From DASVHS01 sp035468985 (lineage in GTDB: Bacteria; Acidobacteriota; Thermoanaerobaculia; Gp7-AA8), in the NCBI GenBank assembly GCA_035468985.1, contig DATISF010000028.1, positions 62,001 through 126,000 of the forward strand: a DNA stretch of 64,000 nucleotides, written 5' to 3'. A program made the position numbers and the translations under genes. The notes below the pieces were generated by a model that was given only the letters and a program-made list of their open reading frames with translations, did no database searches and was not told the DNA's origin. Below, one piece after another: positions 17,170 through 25,590 of the stretch (the first letter of the stretch is position 1; each line of letters begins with the position of its first letter).

Positions 17170-18390
17170 TCACTCGTGGCGCAGCGCCTCGATCGGATCG
17201 AGACGCGCAGCGCGTGACGCGGGAATGATCGTCGCCAGGAACGAGACCATCACCGAGAACGCGGCGATGACCGTCAGGTCCGCCGCCCGGGTCACGAACG
17301 GAATCGACGACACGAAATACACCTCGGCGATCTCCGGCGGGAAGGAGACGATGTGGAAACGCGTGATGATCCAGCAGACCACGACCCCGAGAAACAGCCC
17401 CGCGCCCGTCCCCGCGAAGCCCACCATCGTCCCGTACCAGAGAAAGATGGTGCGCACCATCCTCCGCTCCGCTCCCATCGACGTCAGGATGCCGATCTCC
17501 TTCCGCTTCTCGTGAACGGTCATGATCAGTGTGGAGACGATGTTGAACGTCGATACGAAGACGATCAGGCCGATGACGATGAAGAGAACGAGCTGCTGAA
17601 TGCGGAGCATCGAGAACAGCTGGCGGTTCATCTCCCGCCAGTCGCTCACCGCGAAGCGCTGATCGGTGCGTCGGCCGATCTCGCGCACCACTCGGGAAAG
17701 AGATGCGTCATCGCGGAGCTTCACCTCCACGAGGTTCGCCGCGCTCGTCACGCCGATCAAATCCTGCGCCTCGCCAAGATCGAGAAACAGCCAGCGTGCG
17801 TCGTATTCGTAGAAACCGGTATCGAAGACGTTCGTCACGACAAACGATGCCGTGCGCGGCAGGAATGTGCCGGAACGCTCGGTCGGAACCGTCACGCTGA
17901 TCGAGACACCCGGGCTGATGCCGAGCTTCGCCGCGAGATACTTGCCGACCGCGACGCCGCGCTCCCCTTCCGGAGTCACGAATCCGCTCTTGCCGATGAC
18001 CTTCGCCAGCATCGGAGACGTACGCGCGCGCGACGGCTCGATGCCTTTGAGCATCACTTCGGATCCCGTCGTATTCCGTTCCGTCGTCACCACAGCCTGC
18101 TGGAACACGACCGGTGACGCTTCCGCGACTCCCGGCGTACCGCGAATCACCGCGAGCAGCGGCGCCGGATTCGTGATCGGACCGGCCACGGAATAGACGA
18201 ACACCTCCGCGTTGCCGCCGAGGAGCTTGCGCTGGAGGTCGCGGCGATAGCCGGTCATGAGGGCCATCGAGATCACCAGGGCCATCACGCCGATGATCAA
18301 GCCGAACACCGACACCGCCCCGACCGCCGACACCAGCGCGTCCGTGGGACGGCGGAGGTAGCGCCAGGCGATTCGCTGTGCTAACGACAC
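17170..18390 (-). CDS. LolC/LolE-type ABC transporter permease
   Basis: This 406-residue inner-membrane permease of the lipoprotein-releasing (LolC/E) FtsX family has an N-terminal RIAWRYLRRPTDALVS and a first membrane helix (SVFGLIIGVMALVISMALM). A large periplasmic domain follows (about 60-270), then three C-terminal helices, with the coupling segment VHEKRKEIGILTSMGAERRM between them. With LolD it would extract lipoproteins from the inner membrane; no lolD is in the window. I start it at GTG 18390, directly next to a heptad repeat; a longer start would translate that repeat (GPRSEERGP), which looks artificial. Confidence 0.87.
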   Translation of the reverse strand: MSLAQRIAWRYLRRPTDALVSAVGAVSVFGLIIGVMALVISMALMTGYRRDLQRKLLGGNAEVFVYSVAGPITNPAPLLAVIRGTPGVAEASPVVFQQAVVTTERNTTGSEVMLKGIEPSRARTSPMLAKVIGKSGFVTPEGERGVAVGKYLAAKLGISPGVSISVTVPTERSGTFLPRTASFVVTNVFDTGFYEYDARWLFLDLGEAQDLIGVTSAANLVEVKLRDDASLSRVVREIGRRTDQRFAVSDWREMNRQLFSMLRIQQLVLFIVIGLIVFVSTFNIVSTLIMTVHEKRKEIGILTSMGAERRMVRTIFLWYGTMVGFAGTGAGLFLGVVVCWIITRFHIVSFPPEIAEVYFVSSIPFVTRAADLTVIAAFSVMVSFLATIIPASRAARLDPIEALRHE

Positions 18391-18434
18391 CGGTCCTCGC
18401 TCCTCGCTCCTCGGTCCTCGGTTGGTTCCGAGGA
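18391..18434 (-). repeat. Heptad repeats and short hairpin beside the LolC/E start
   Basis: On the minus strand the units run ACCGAGG, ACCGAGG, AGCGAGG, AGCGAGG, ACCG. The plus-strand end CCTCGG-TTGGTT-CCGAGG can form a small hairpin. It is the left flank of a four-helix-bundle remnant whose right flank (18725-18754) carries the unit in the opposite orientation. Confidence 0.85.
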
Positions 18435-18482
18435 GCACTCCCAGACCCACACGGCCGGTCGGCTCTCCTGAACTCTCTCCGC

Positions 18483-18704
18483 ATGAACCAAATGAGCTCC
18501 GACCGCAATTTGCAGGTTTGGCAGTTGAGTGGCGTCCTTACAAAGGATGGTTACGCATTGACGGATGCATTTCCAGGGTCCGAAGTCTTCGGCCTCAGCG
18601 TGCAGATGCGTCGGGCCGCCGCATCAATCATGTGCAACATAGCAGAAGGACAGGGACGATGGTCTGCGCGCGATCAGTGCCACTTCTGCTCGATCGCTCC
18701 TAGC
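18483..18704 (+). pseudogene. Truncated four-helix-bundle (S23/IVP family) protein gene
   Basis: The frame from ATG 18483 gives about 74 residues that match the family's first half: DRNLQVWQLS, a helix with LTDAFPGSEVFGLSVQMRRAA, then the hallmark ASIMCNIAEGQGRWS and HFCSIA. Full members are about 115-130 residues with a second pair of helices; here the match stops after SIAPS and the frame runs into heptad repeats. The family includes S23 proteins coded within rRNA intervening sequences and is related in fold to Avd of diversity-generating retroelements. No reverse transcriptase or variable repeat is near. It is bracketed by inverted heptad repeats. Confidence 0.75.
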
Positions 18705-18724
18705 ACGCGGAGCCGAAATCCCGT

Positions 18725-18754
18725 GGACCGAGGACCCAGGGCCGAGGACTGGAT
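18725..18754 (+). repeat. Heptad repeats, right flank of the four-helix-bundle remnant
   Basis: The units run GGACCGA, GGACCCA, GGGCCGA, GGACTGG on the plus strand, four units with drift. It lies 15 bases upstream of the M14 peptidase start, so it may sit in that gene's leader. Confidence 0.8.
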
Positions 18755-18768
18755 ACAATCCCTCCCGC

Positions 18769-21084
18769 ATGAAACGCCTCACGCTCGTCATCCTCCTTGC
18801 CGCCGCCACCGCCGCCACCCTCACCGCCCAGCCCACCCCCTCCGAGTTCCTCAAGATGAACGTCGGGGCGGACCGCGTGCTGGCGGACTACCGGCAGATC
18901 GTCTCCTACCTGCGCGCGCTCGATGCCGCATCGCCGCGACTGCAGGTCGAGACGCTCGGCAAGACGACGCTCGGCGAAGAGATGGTCATGGCCGTGATCT
19001 CGTCCGAAGCGAATATGCGCAATCTGCCGCGGCTGCGGGAGATCGCGGCGCGGCTCGCCGATCCGCGCGGCCTGTCCGATGACGAGGCGAACCGGCTGAT
19101 CGGCGAGGGGAAAGCGATCGTGCTGGTGACGTGCAACATCCACTCGACGGAGATCGCCTCGAGCCAGATGGCGATGGAGTGGGCGCACGATCTCGTGACG
19201 GCGAATGATCCCGAAACGCGCCGGCGCCTCGACAACGTCGTCCTGCTGCTCGTCCCGTCACTGAATCCCGACGGCCAGATCATGGTCACCGACTGGTACC
19301 GCAAATACCTCGGCACGAAGTACGAGGGCGGCGACATGCCGTGGCTGTATCACCACTATGTCGGTCACGACGATAATCGTGACTGGTTTATGTTGACGCA
19401 AATCGAAACGAAAAATATGTCGCATGCGGTGTACCACGAGTGGTTCCCTCAGGTTTTCGTGGACGAGCACCAGATGGGCTCGAACGGGCCGCGCATGTTC
19501 ATCCCCCCGTTTGCCGATCCCGTCGATCCGGACGTCAACCCGCTCATCTGGCGCGAGGTCAACATCATCGGCTCGAACATGGCCTTCCGCCTCGAACAGA
19601 ACCACAAGAGCGGTTTGATCTACGGCTTTTCGTTCGATGCCTACTGGCTCGGCGGAACGCGCAACACGGGATGGTGGAAGAACATCACCGGCCTGCTGCT
19701 CGAAACTGCGTCGGCGCGCATCGCCACGCCGGTCTCCATCGAGCCGACCGAGCTCCGCGGCGGAAGCAAGGGACTCGTCGAGTACAAGCCGACGATCAAC
19801 TTCCCCAACCCGTGGAAGGGCGGGTGGTGGCGGATGCGTGACATCATGGATTACGAGCGCATCGCATCCGACGCGCTTCTCGAAACCGCTGCCGACCGCC
19901 GGAGCGATCTGCTGCGCGACGTGCTCACCCGCGCACGCGAGGCAATCGCGTCCGCCACCCCGCGCGAGGCGTACCGCATTCCGAAGCAACAGCACGACTG
20001 GCCGACCGCACAGCAGATGACCGCGATCCTCCTCGAGCACGGCGTCGAGATCCGCCAGTCGCCGAACGGTGACTACTGGATCCCGATGGCGCAGCCGTAC
20101 GCAAAATTCATCACGGAGATGATGGAGCCGCAGCGCTATCCGGAGATCCGCCTGCAGCCGGGGAAGGACATCCTCCGTCCGTACGACATCGCCACCTGGA
20201 CCCTGCCGCTGCAGATGGGAGTGACGGTCGAGCACACGACGATGCCGGAAGGGCCCACGCTGCAACGCGTCAAGGACATCAAGCCGGAGACGAAGGAGGT
20301 CATCCTCCGCGGTGCGAAGTACAAGAAGCCGCGCGTGGCCGTCTACAAGCCGTGGGGCGCGTTCAACGATGAGGGATGGACGCGCTGGCTGCTCGACACC
20401 TACGGCTTTGCCCCGAAGTCGCTCTCCCCACAAGAGGTGAAAGGCGCACTGCCGTTCGACGCCATCATCCTCGCCGACATCAACAAGGACGCGCTCGCGA
20501 CCGGAAAGCGCCGCGGCGGCGAAGAGGGTGGCGCCACAATGACCTACGAGCCCGAGATGCCGCCCGAATACCGCGGAGGCCTCGGCCCCGAGGGGTTGAG
20601 CGCGCTGAAAGGCTTCGTCGAGAACGGCGGGACGCTCATCGCGTTCGCTTCCTCCTGCGACTACGTCATTGACAACTTCAACGTTCCCGTCCGCAATGTT
20701 TTGCGCGGCGTCCGACCAGACGAGTTTTCGGTTCCAGGCTCCCTCGTGCGGCTCAACGTGCGCACGGACCATCCCGTGACGACCGGCATCCCGTCGCAAG
20801 TCGCAGCGTTCATCGACAAGGGCATCGCGTTCGATACGACCGCGCCCGCCGCGGACATGCAGCGCTGGGTTCTGGCCACGTATCCGCAAGACCCGCGCGA
20901 CATTCTCCTCTCCGGCTGGATCAGCGGACAGGAGAAGCTGGCCGGCAAAGCGGCCGCGGTGGCGATGACCTACGGCAAGGGAAAAATCGTTCTCCTCGGA
21001 TTCCGCGCGCAAAACCGCGGGCAGACGCACGCGACGTTCCCGTTCGTGTTCAACTCGCTCTACTGGTCGGTGCAACAGCAGTAG
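18769..21084 (+). CDS. Secreted M14-family zinc carboxypeptidase
   Basis: This 771-residue protein has a signal peptide (LTLVILLAAATAATLTA). The M14 fold follows with zinc ligands H125-x-x-E128 in NIHSTEIASS and His234 in VFVDEHQMG, and substrate-pocket segments around SLNPDG and DDNRDW. Length exceeds a single M14 domain (about 300 residues); the rest (about 450-771) ends in a glutamine-amidotransferase-like beta/alpha module of the sort seen in large M14 proteins of Acidobacteriota and Bacteroidota. It probably trims peptides in the periplasm or outside the cell. It is 3 bp upstream of a lipoprotein gene. Confidence 0.85.
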   Translation: MKRLTLVILLAAATAATLTAQPTPSEFLKMNVGADRVLADYRQIVSYLRALDAASPRLQVETLGKTTLGEEMVMAVISSEANMRNLPRLREIAARLADPRGLSDDEANRLIGEGKAIVLVTCNIHSTEIASSQMAMEWAHDLVTANDPETRRRLDNVVLLLVPSLNPDGQIMVTDWYRKYLGTKYEGGDMPWLYHHYVGHDDNRDWFMLTQIETKNMSHAVYHEWFPQVFVDEHQMGSNGPRMFIPPFADPVDPDVNPLIWREVNIIGSNMAFRLEQNHKSGLIYGFSFDAYWLGGTRNTGWWKNITGLLLETASARIATPVSIEPTELRGGSKGLVEYKPTINFPNPWKGGWWRMRDIMDYERIASDALLETAADRRSDLLRDVLTRAREAIASATPREAYRIPKQQHDWPTAQQMTAILLEHGVEIRQSPNGDYWIPMAQPYAKFITEMMEPQRYPEIRLQPGKDILRPYDIATWTLPLQMGVTVEHTTMPEGPTLQRVKDIKPETKEVILRGAKYKKPRVAVYKPWGAFNDEGWTRWLLDTYGFAPKSLSPQEVKGALPFDAIILADINKDALATGKRRGGEEGGATMTYEPEMPPEYRGGLGPEGLSALKGFVENGGTLIAFASSCDYVIDNFNVPVRNVLRGVRPDEFSVPGSLVRLNVRTDHPVTTGIPSQVAAFIDKGIAFDTTAPAADMQRWVLATYPQDPRDILLSGWISGQEKLAGKAAAVAMTYGKGKIVLLGFRAQNRGQTHATFPFVFNSLYWSVQQQ

Positions 21085-21086
21085 TC

Positions 21087-21899
21087 GTGCGGTTTCGTGT
21101 CGTACCTCTGCTTCTGCTCGTCGTGCTGCTCGGGTGCGACAACCGGAAGCGCTGGACGAACCCAATCCTAGACGTCAACTGCGGAAAGCTGAAGCTTCAC
21201 TTCGAGGAGCGCGTAGAGCACATCGGCTTCCCGGCCGGGGTGACGTCCTTCACACCGGCCCTGCTCATGGACGACGGATCGGGCTGGAGAGCCGTCAATG
21301 CAAGAGGCGAACACTCATCGCCATCGGGTTACACCTCACTCCTGGCGGCCACCGCGCGTTTCCATCGATTTCCATCGCGGCCCGATGAAGATGCCTATCA
21401 CCACTCGACGTGGGTCCTCTATGTCGATCCTGCGGTCATCAGCGAGGCGGAGTACGACGCAGTATGCGCATGCGTCGACGCGAACATCTCCGCGATCGAC
21501 GCCGCCTGGGACAAGCCTCGCAATCCGACGGAGAATTTCGGCCTATCGACGGAGCGCCGGTTTCGCATGCACGCGGCCCTTCGCATCAAGTACGACCCGC
21601 GCTTTTCCTACGCCGATCGAACGACGCTCGGCGTTCTGTGGGACTGCCCTTCCCATGCCGCCATCAAGACAGGCGTGCCCGACGAACTGGTGTTCTTCTC
21701 GACGAAAGACACCTTCGTCGGCGTGATCGGACGCATCTCGCGGGATGAGAAACACGCGGAGCTGTACAGCTTCCGGCAACTGATCCCCGCGGTTCAGCGG
21801 ATCGTCGGACAGAACTACAAGGAGTTCTACGGGCAGTGCCGCAACGCGCGCGGGAAGACGTTGTACGAGACGCTGGCGCCGGTCGACTGGAAACCGTAA
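21087..21899 (+). CDS. Predicted lipoprotein of unknown function
   Basis: This 270-residue protein starts at GTG 21087, two bases after the peptidase stop. The N terminus is a lipoprotein signal (VPLLLLVVLLGC, lipobox LLGC with Cys about 17), so the mature protein is membrane-anchored. The remainder is soluble, with several Cys (CVCACVD region near residues 130-136, and DCPSHAA) that might pair in the oxidising periplasm. I recognise no domain. Tight spacing suggests cotranscription with the M14 peptidase. Confidence 0.75.
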   Translation: MRFRVVPLLLLVVLLGCDNRKRWTNPILDVNCGKLKLHFEERVEHIGFPAGVTSFTPALLMDDGSGWRAVNARGEHSSPSGYTSLLAATARFHRFPSRPDEDAYHHSTWVLYVDPAVISEAEYDAVCACVDANISAIDAAWDKPRNPTENFGLSTERRFRMHAALRIKYDPRFSYADRTTLGVLWDCPSHAAIKTGVPDELVFFSTKDTFVGVIGRISRDEKHAELYSFRQLIPAVQRIVGQNYKEFYGQCRNARGKTLYETLAPVDWKP

Positions 21900-22718
21900 T
21901 CAGAGCGTCACCAGCTCCAGGTTCTCGATCTCGTGCTCGAGGAACTCTCCGGCAATGCGGCGGAAACGCTCCTCGGCATCGGTGACCAGAAACGTGTGGA
22001 GCGAGGGGCGTCCTCGCGCGCCGGCGGCCGATGACGGCCGCCGCTGCACGGCTTTCTTCACCCACTTCGCCGTGGTCTCCGCGCTGTCGACGATCTGGAC
22101 CTTGTCGCCGACCACGCTCTCGATCGTGGCGCGCAGGATCGGATAGTGCGTGCATCCCAGGACGAGCGTGTCGATCCCGGCGTCGACGAGCGGCTCGAGG
22201 TAGATCTCCGCGACCTCGCGCGCGACGTGCGTGTTCGCCCACCCTTCTTCGGCAAGCGCCACGAACAACGGCGCGGCCGACTCGATGACCTCGATTTGCG
22301 CGTCGAGCGCATGAATCGCCTTCGTGTACGCCTTCGACTTCACCGTGCCTTCCGTGGCGATCACCCCGATCTTTCCGGACGTGCACTCGATCGCCGCTCT
22401 GGCACCCGGTTCGACGACGCCGATCACGGGAATGGGAAGTTCCGCGGTGAGCGTCGGCAGCGCCGCCGCCGTTGCCGTGTTGCAGGCGATCACGAGCAGC
22501 TTGATGCCGCGATCGAGAAGATGCCTGGCGGCCTGACGCGAGTAGCGGATCACGATCTCCGGCGACTTCGTCCCGTACGGCACGCGCGCCGAGTCGCCGA
22601 GGTACACGAGCGCTTCGCCGGGAAGAGCGCGCGCGATTTCGCGAAACACCGTGAGCCCGCCCACACCGGAATCGAAGATGCCGATGGGACGGGATCCGTT
22701 ACTGCGCTTCGCTCCCAT
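21900..22718 (-). CDS. murI: Glutamate racemase
   Basis: This 272-residue racemase supplies D-glutamate for peptidoglycan. The signature segments are IGIFDSGVGGLTVFREI at the start, the first catalytic Cys in VIACNTATAAA, and the second in LVLGCTHYPIL. I chose the ATG at 22718, which overlaps the end of the upstream regulator gene by about 20 bp, because homologues begin just before the IGIFDSGVGG strand. It is convergent with the lipoprotein gene, and the two stops are adjacent. Confidence 0.93.
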   Translation of the reverse strand: MGAKRSNGSRPIGIFDSGVGGLTVFREIARALPGEALVYLGDSARVPYGTKSPEIVIRYSRQAARHLLDRGIKLLVIACNTATAAALPTLTAELPIPVIGVVEPGARAAIECTSGKIGVIATEGTVKSKAYTKAIHALDAQIEVIESAAPLFVALAEEGWANTHVAREVAEIYLEPLVDAGIDTLVLGCTHYPILRATIESVVGDKVQIVDSAETTAKWVKKAVQRRPSSAAGARGRPSLHTFLVTDAEERFRRIAGEFLEHEIENLELVTL

Positions 22719-24093
22719 CCGGCACCACCCCCGCACCTGTTTCGCGTTTGATGTTGTACTGCTCGATCTTCTTGTAGAGATTCGATCGCGGCGTGTCGAT
22801 CGCTTCGGCGGTGCGGGAGACGTTCCAGCCGTACTCGCGCAGTTTGGCGAGGATGAAGGCCTTCTCCGCCTCGTCCTTGAAATCCTGCAGCGTCGACATC
22901 TTCATGGCGCTGGAAATGATGTCGCTCGGGGCGCGGAAGAACTCAGCGGGCAGATCGCCGATGTCGATCGCGTCGCCCGGCACCATGATCACCAGCCGCT
23001 CGATCATGTTCCGCACCTCGCGGACGTTGCCGCGCCACGCCGCGTCCTGCAGCGCCTTGAGCGCCGCGGGCGCGAACGTTTTCGGGTGGTAGTTGTGCTC
23101 CTCGGAAAAAAGGCGCGCGAAGTGCTGCGCCAGAACCGGGATGTCGTCGCGCCGTTCGCGGAGCGGCGGCGTGCGGATCGGAATCACGTTGAGACGATAG
23201 TAGAGATCCTCGCGGAAGCGCCCTGTCTTGATCTCCTCGGTCAGGTCCTTGTTCGTCGCCGCGATCACGCGCACGTCGACTTTGATGACGCTGGCCGCGC
23301 CGACCGGCTCGACTTCACCCTCCTGCAGAACGCGGAGAACTTTCGCCTGCGTGCGCAGCGACATGTCGCCGACTTCGTCGAGAAAAATCGTCCCGCCGTC
23401 GGCGGCGACGAATTTCCCGGTCTGTTTTCGGACCGCGCCGGTGAATGAGCCCTTTTCGTGCCCGAAGAGCTCCGACTCGATCAGCTCCTCCGGAATTGCC
23501 GCGCAGTTGACCTGGATGAACGGCGCGGACGCTCGTGAGGAGCGGCGATGGATCTCGCGTGCGACGAGCTCCTTGCCGGTCCCCGATTCGCCGGTGATCA
23601 GGACCGTGGCTTTCGTGGGAGCGGCGCGATCGACCAGAGACTTGAGCTCGCGCATCGACGCCGAGTCGCCGACGAGCTGATACTCCTTCTCCGCTTTCGA
23701 GCGCAGCTCGGTGTTCTCTTCCTCCACCTGGCGCAGGCGCACCGCGTTGCGCACGGTCAGCAGAAGCTTGTCGCGGTTCAGCGGCTTCTCGAGAAAATCG
23801 AACGCGCCGCGTTTCGTGCACTCGACCGCCGTGTGCACGTCGCCATGTCCCGAAACCATCACCACGGGCGACGACACCCGCTGCTGCTTGAGATTCTCGA
23901 GGACTTCGATGCCGTCGAGGACCGGCATCTTGATGTCGAGCAGGATCACGTCGTAATCGGTGCGGGTCGCTTTGTCGATGGCCTCCTGTCCCGAGCGCGC
24001 CTCGTCGATCCGGTAACCCTCGTATTCGAGCGTCATCCGGATCGCCTCGCGGATCCCGGTCTCGTCGTCGACGACTAAAACGCGATAAGCCAT
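22699..24093 (-). CDS. NtrC-family sigma-54-dependent response regulator
   Basis: This 464-residue protein has three domains. The receiver (1-120) carries acidic D9/D10, acceptor Asp53 in LLDIKMP and a switch-region Lys. The AAA+ domain (about 140-375) has Walker A GESGTGKE, the sigma-54 contact loop as GSFTGA instead of GAFTGA, and Walker B TIFLDEVGDM. The C-terminal Fis-like HTH (about 420-460) has GWNVSRTAEAIDTPRSNLYKKI. It would activate sigma-54 promoters when phosphorylated. No sensor kinase gene is adjacent. Its end overlaps murI. Confidence 0.93.
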   Translation of the reverse strand: MAYRVLVVDDETGIREAIRMTLEYEGYRIDEARSGQEAIDKATRTDYDVILLDIKMPVLDGIEVLENLKQQRVSSPVVMVSGHGDVHTAVECTKRGAFDFLEKPLNRDKLLLTVRNAVRLRQVEEENTELRSKAEKEYQLVGDSASMRELKSLVDRAAPTKATVLITGESGTGKELVAREIHRRSSRASAPFIQVNCAAIPEELIESELFGHEKGSFTGAVRKQTGKFVAADGGTIFLDEVGDMSLRTQAKVLRVLQEGEVEPVGAASVIKVDVRVIAATNKDLTEEIKTGRFREDLYYRLNVIPIRTPPLRERRDDIPVLAQHFARLFSEEHNYHPKTFAPAALKALQDAAWRGNVREVRNMIERLVIMVPGDAIDIGDLPAEFFRAPSDIISSAMKMSTLQDFKDEAEKAFILAKLREYGWNVSRTAEAIDTPRSNLYKKIEQYNIKRETGAGVVPDGSEAQ

Positions 24094-24153
24094 GCCGTAC
24101 TGCCGTGCATGTTATAGGCCTTACGCCCCGCCCCTGTACAATCCCCCGCCGCC

Positions 24154-25590
24154 ATGAAAGTTGAAATTGCCAGCGAACCACGATTCCGCAAGCTCGACCA
24201 CTTCTTCGTTCTCGCCGCCCAGAACGCCGATCTGGACGGGATCGCCGCCGATGTGGCCGCGCGAGGGCGATTCGAAGGGCGCAAGGACGAGACGATCACC
24301 AGTCTGGAGGATGAGCCGCGCAAGGTCACCCTCGTCGGACTCGGCAAACGCGATGATCTTTCGATTCGCGGACTGACCAAGGCGCTGGGCACGGTGGCGA
24401 AGATCGCGCAGAAGCAGCGCGACCGGCGCATCGCCGTCGAGGTCGTGCCCTCGCTCCCGGGCATCGGGCCGGTCGCGGCCACGCGGGTCACCGCCACCCT
24501 CCTCGCGCAGGCCGACTACAAATACGACCAGTACCTCACGCAGAACAAAGACGAGAAGACTCTTCCCATCGAGGCCATGCTCGTCGCGCCGGAGTCGCTG
24601 GACCGCAAACAGCTCCGCGAGATCGAGGCGGAAGCGAACGCCATCAGCACAGGCATCCGCACGGTCCGCGACCTCGGAAATGCGCCATCGAATGTCATCA
24701 CGCCGTCGCGCCTCGCCGAGCGCGCTCTCGAAGTGGCGAAGAAAGCCGGCGTGAAATGCACGATCTACGGCCGCCGCGAGATCGAGAAGATGAAGATGGG
24801 CGGCCTCATCGCCGTGAACCGCGGCTCCACTGAAGAGCCGCGCTTCGTGGTTCTCGAGTACAAGCCGCGCGGCGCGAAAAAGCATGTCGCGCTCGTGGGC
24901 AAGGGCATCACGTTCGACTCCGGCGGCATCTCCATCAAGCCGGCGGAGAAGATGGAGGAAATGAAGTTCGACATGTGCGGCGCCGCCGCCGTGATCGGCA
25001 CGATCGAGGCCGCGGCCAAGCTCGAGCTTCCCGTCCGCATCACCGGCTGCATCCCATCGACCGACAATCTCCCCAGCGGCAGCGCTTACAAGCCCGGCGA
25101 GATCATCACCATGATGAACGGCAAGACCGTGGAGATCGTGAACACCGACGCCGAGGGGCGGATGATTCTCGGCGACGCCCTGCATTACGCGTCGGAGCTC
25201 AAGCCTGATCACCTGATCGATTACGCCACGCTCACCGGCGCCGTCGTCGTGGCCCTGGCCGGCGAAGCGGCCGGCCTTTTCTCCAATGATGATGAGCTGG
25301 CTCGGAAGTTGATTGAGTCGGGAGAGCGCGTCGGTGAGCGCCTGTGGCGGATGCCTGTCTGGGACGACTACAAGGAACTGATCCGCAGCGAATGGGCGGA
25401 TATGAAAAACTCCGGCGGACGCTGGGGTGGCGCAATCACCGCCGCCGTATTCTTGAAGGAGTTCGTCGATTGTCCTTCCTGGGCTCATCTCGACATCGCC
25501 GGCACGGCCTACTCGGATCACGATCCGAAGGGAGCGACGGGTGCGGGCGTGCGCGTGACGGTCGAGTTTCTCGAATCGCTGTCGCGCTGA
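24154..25590 (+). CDS. pepA: Leucyl aminopeptidase (M17)
   Basis: This 478-residue cytosolic aminopeptidase has the M17 two-metal site: K and D in LVGKGITFDSGGISIKP, MKFDMCGAAAV, and the signature NTDAEGRMILGDAL. The N-terminal macro-like domain (about 1-160) is present. It removes N-terminal residues from peptides; some members also bind DNA at Xer sites, which cannot be judged here. It is divergent from the NtrC-type gene, with 60 bp between them. Confidence 0.93.
   Translation: MKVEIASEPRFRKLDHFFVLAAQNADLDGIAADVAARGRFEGRKDETITSLEDEPRKVTLVGLGKRDDLSIRGLTKALGTVAKIAQKQRDRRIAVEVVPSLPGIGPVAATRVTATLLAQADYKYDQYLTQNKDEKTLPIEAMLVAPESLDRKQLREIEAEANAISTGIRTVRDLGNAPSNVITPSRLAERALEVAKKAGVKCTIYGRREIEKMKMGGLIAVNRGSTEEPRFVVLEYKPRGAKKHVALVGKGITFDSGGISIKPAEKMEEMKFDMCGAAAVIGTIEAAAKLELPVRITGCIPSTDNLPSGSAYKPGEIITMMNGKTVEIVNTDAEGRMILGDALHYASELKPDHLIDYATLTGAVVVALAGEAAGLFSNDDELARKLIESGERVGERLWRMPVWDDYKELIRSEWADMKNSGGRWGGAITAAVFLKEFVDCPSWAHLDIAGTAYSDHDPKGATGAGVRVTVEFLESLSR

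Noticed and set aside
18483..18704. Diversity-generating retroelement built on the Avd-like gene
   Set aside because: No reverse transcriptase, no template/variable repeat pair and no target C-type lectin gene is nearby, and the gene is truncated. Only the fold family is shared.
18378..19082. A 234-codon plus-strand gene covering the four-helix remnant and the peptidase start
   Set aside because: After the remnant the frame reads heptad repeat and then the wrong frame of the M14 peptidase.
19258..21165. Long minus-strand frame of 635 codons opposite the M14 peptidase gene
   Set aside because: It is the antisense shadow of a gene with clear zinc motifs and a signal peptide; the antisense product is Arg/Asp/Leu-rich with no domain. 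The same holds for other long frames opposite real genes, for example 14012-16939 plus strand, 53286-54833 plus strand and 59439-60863 plus strand.
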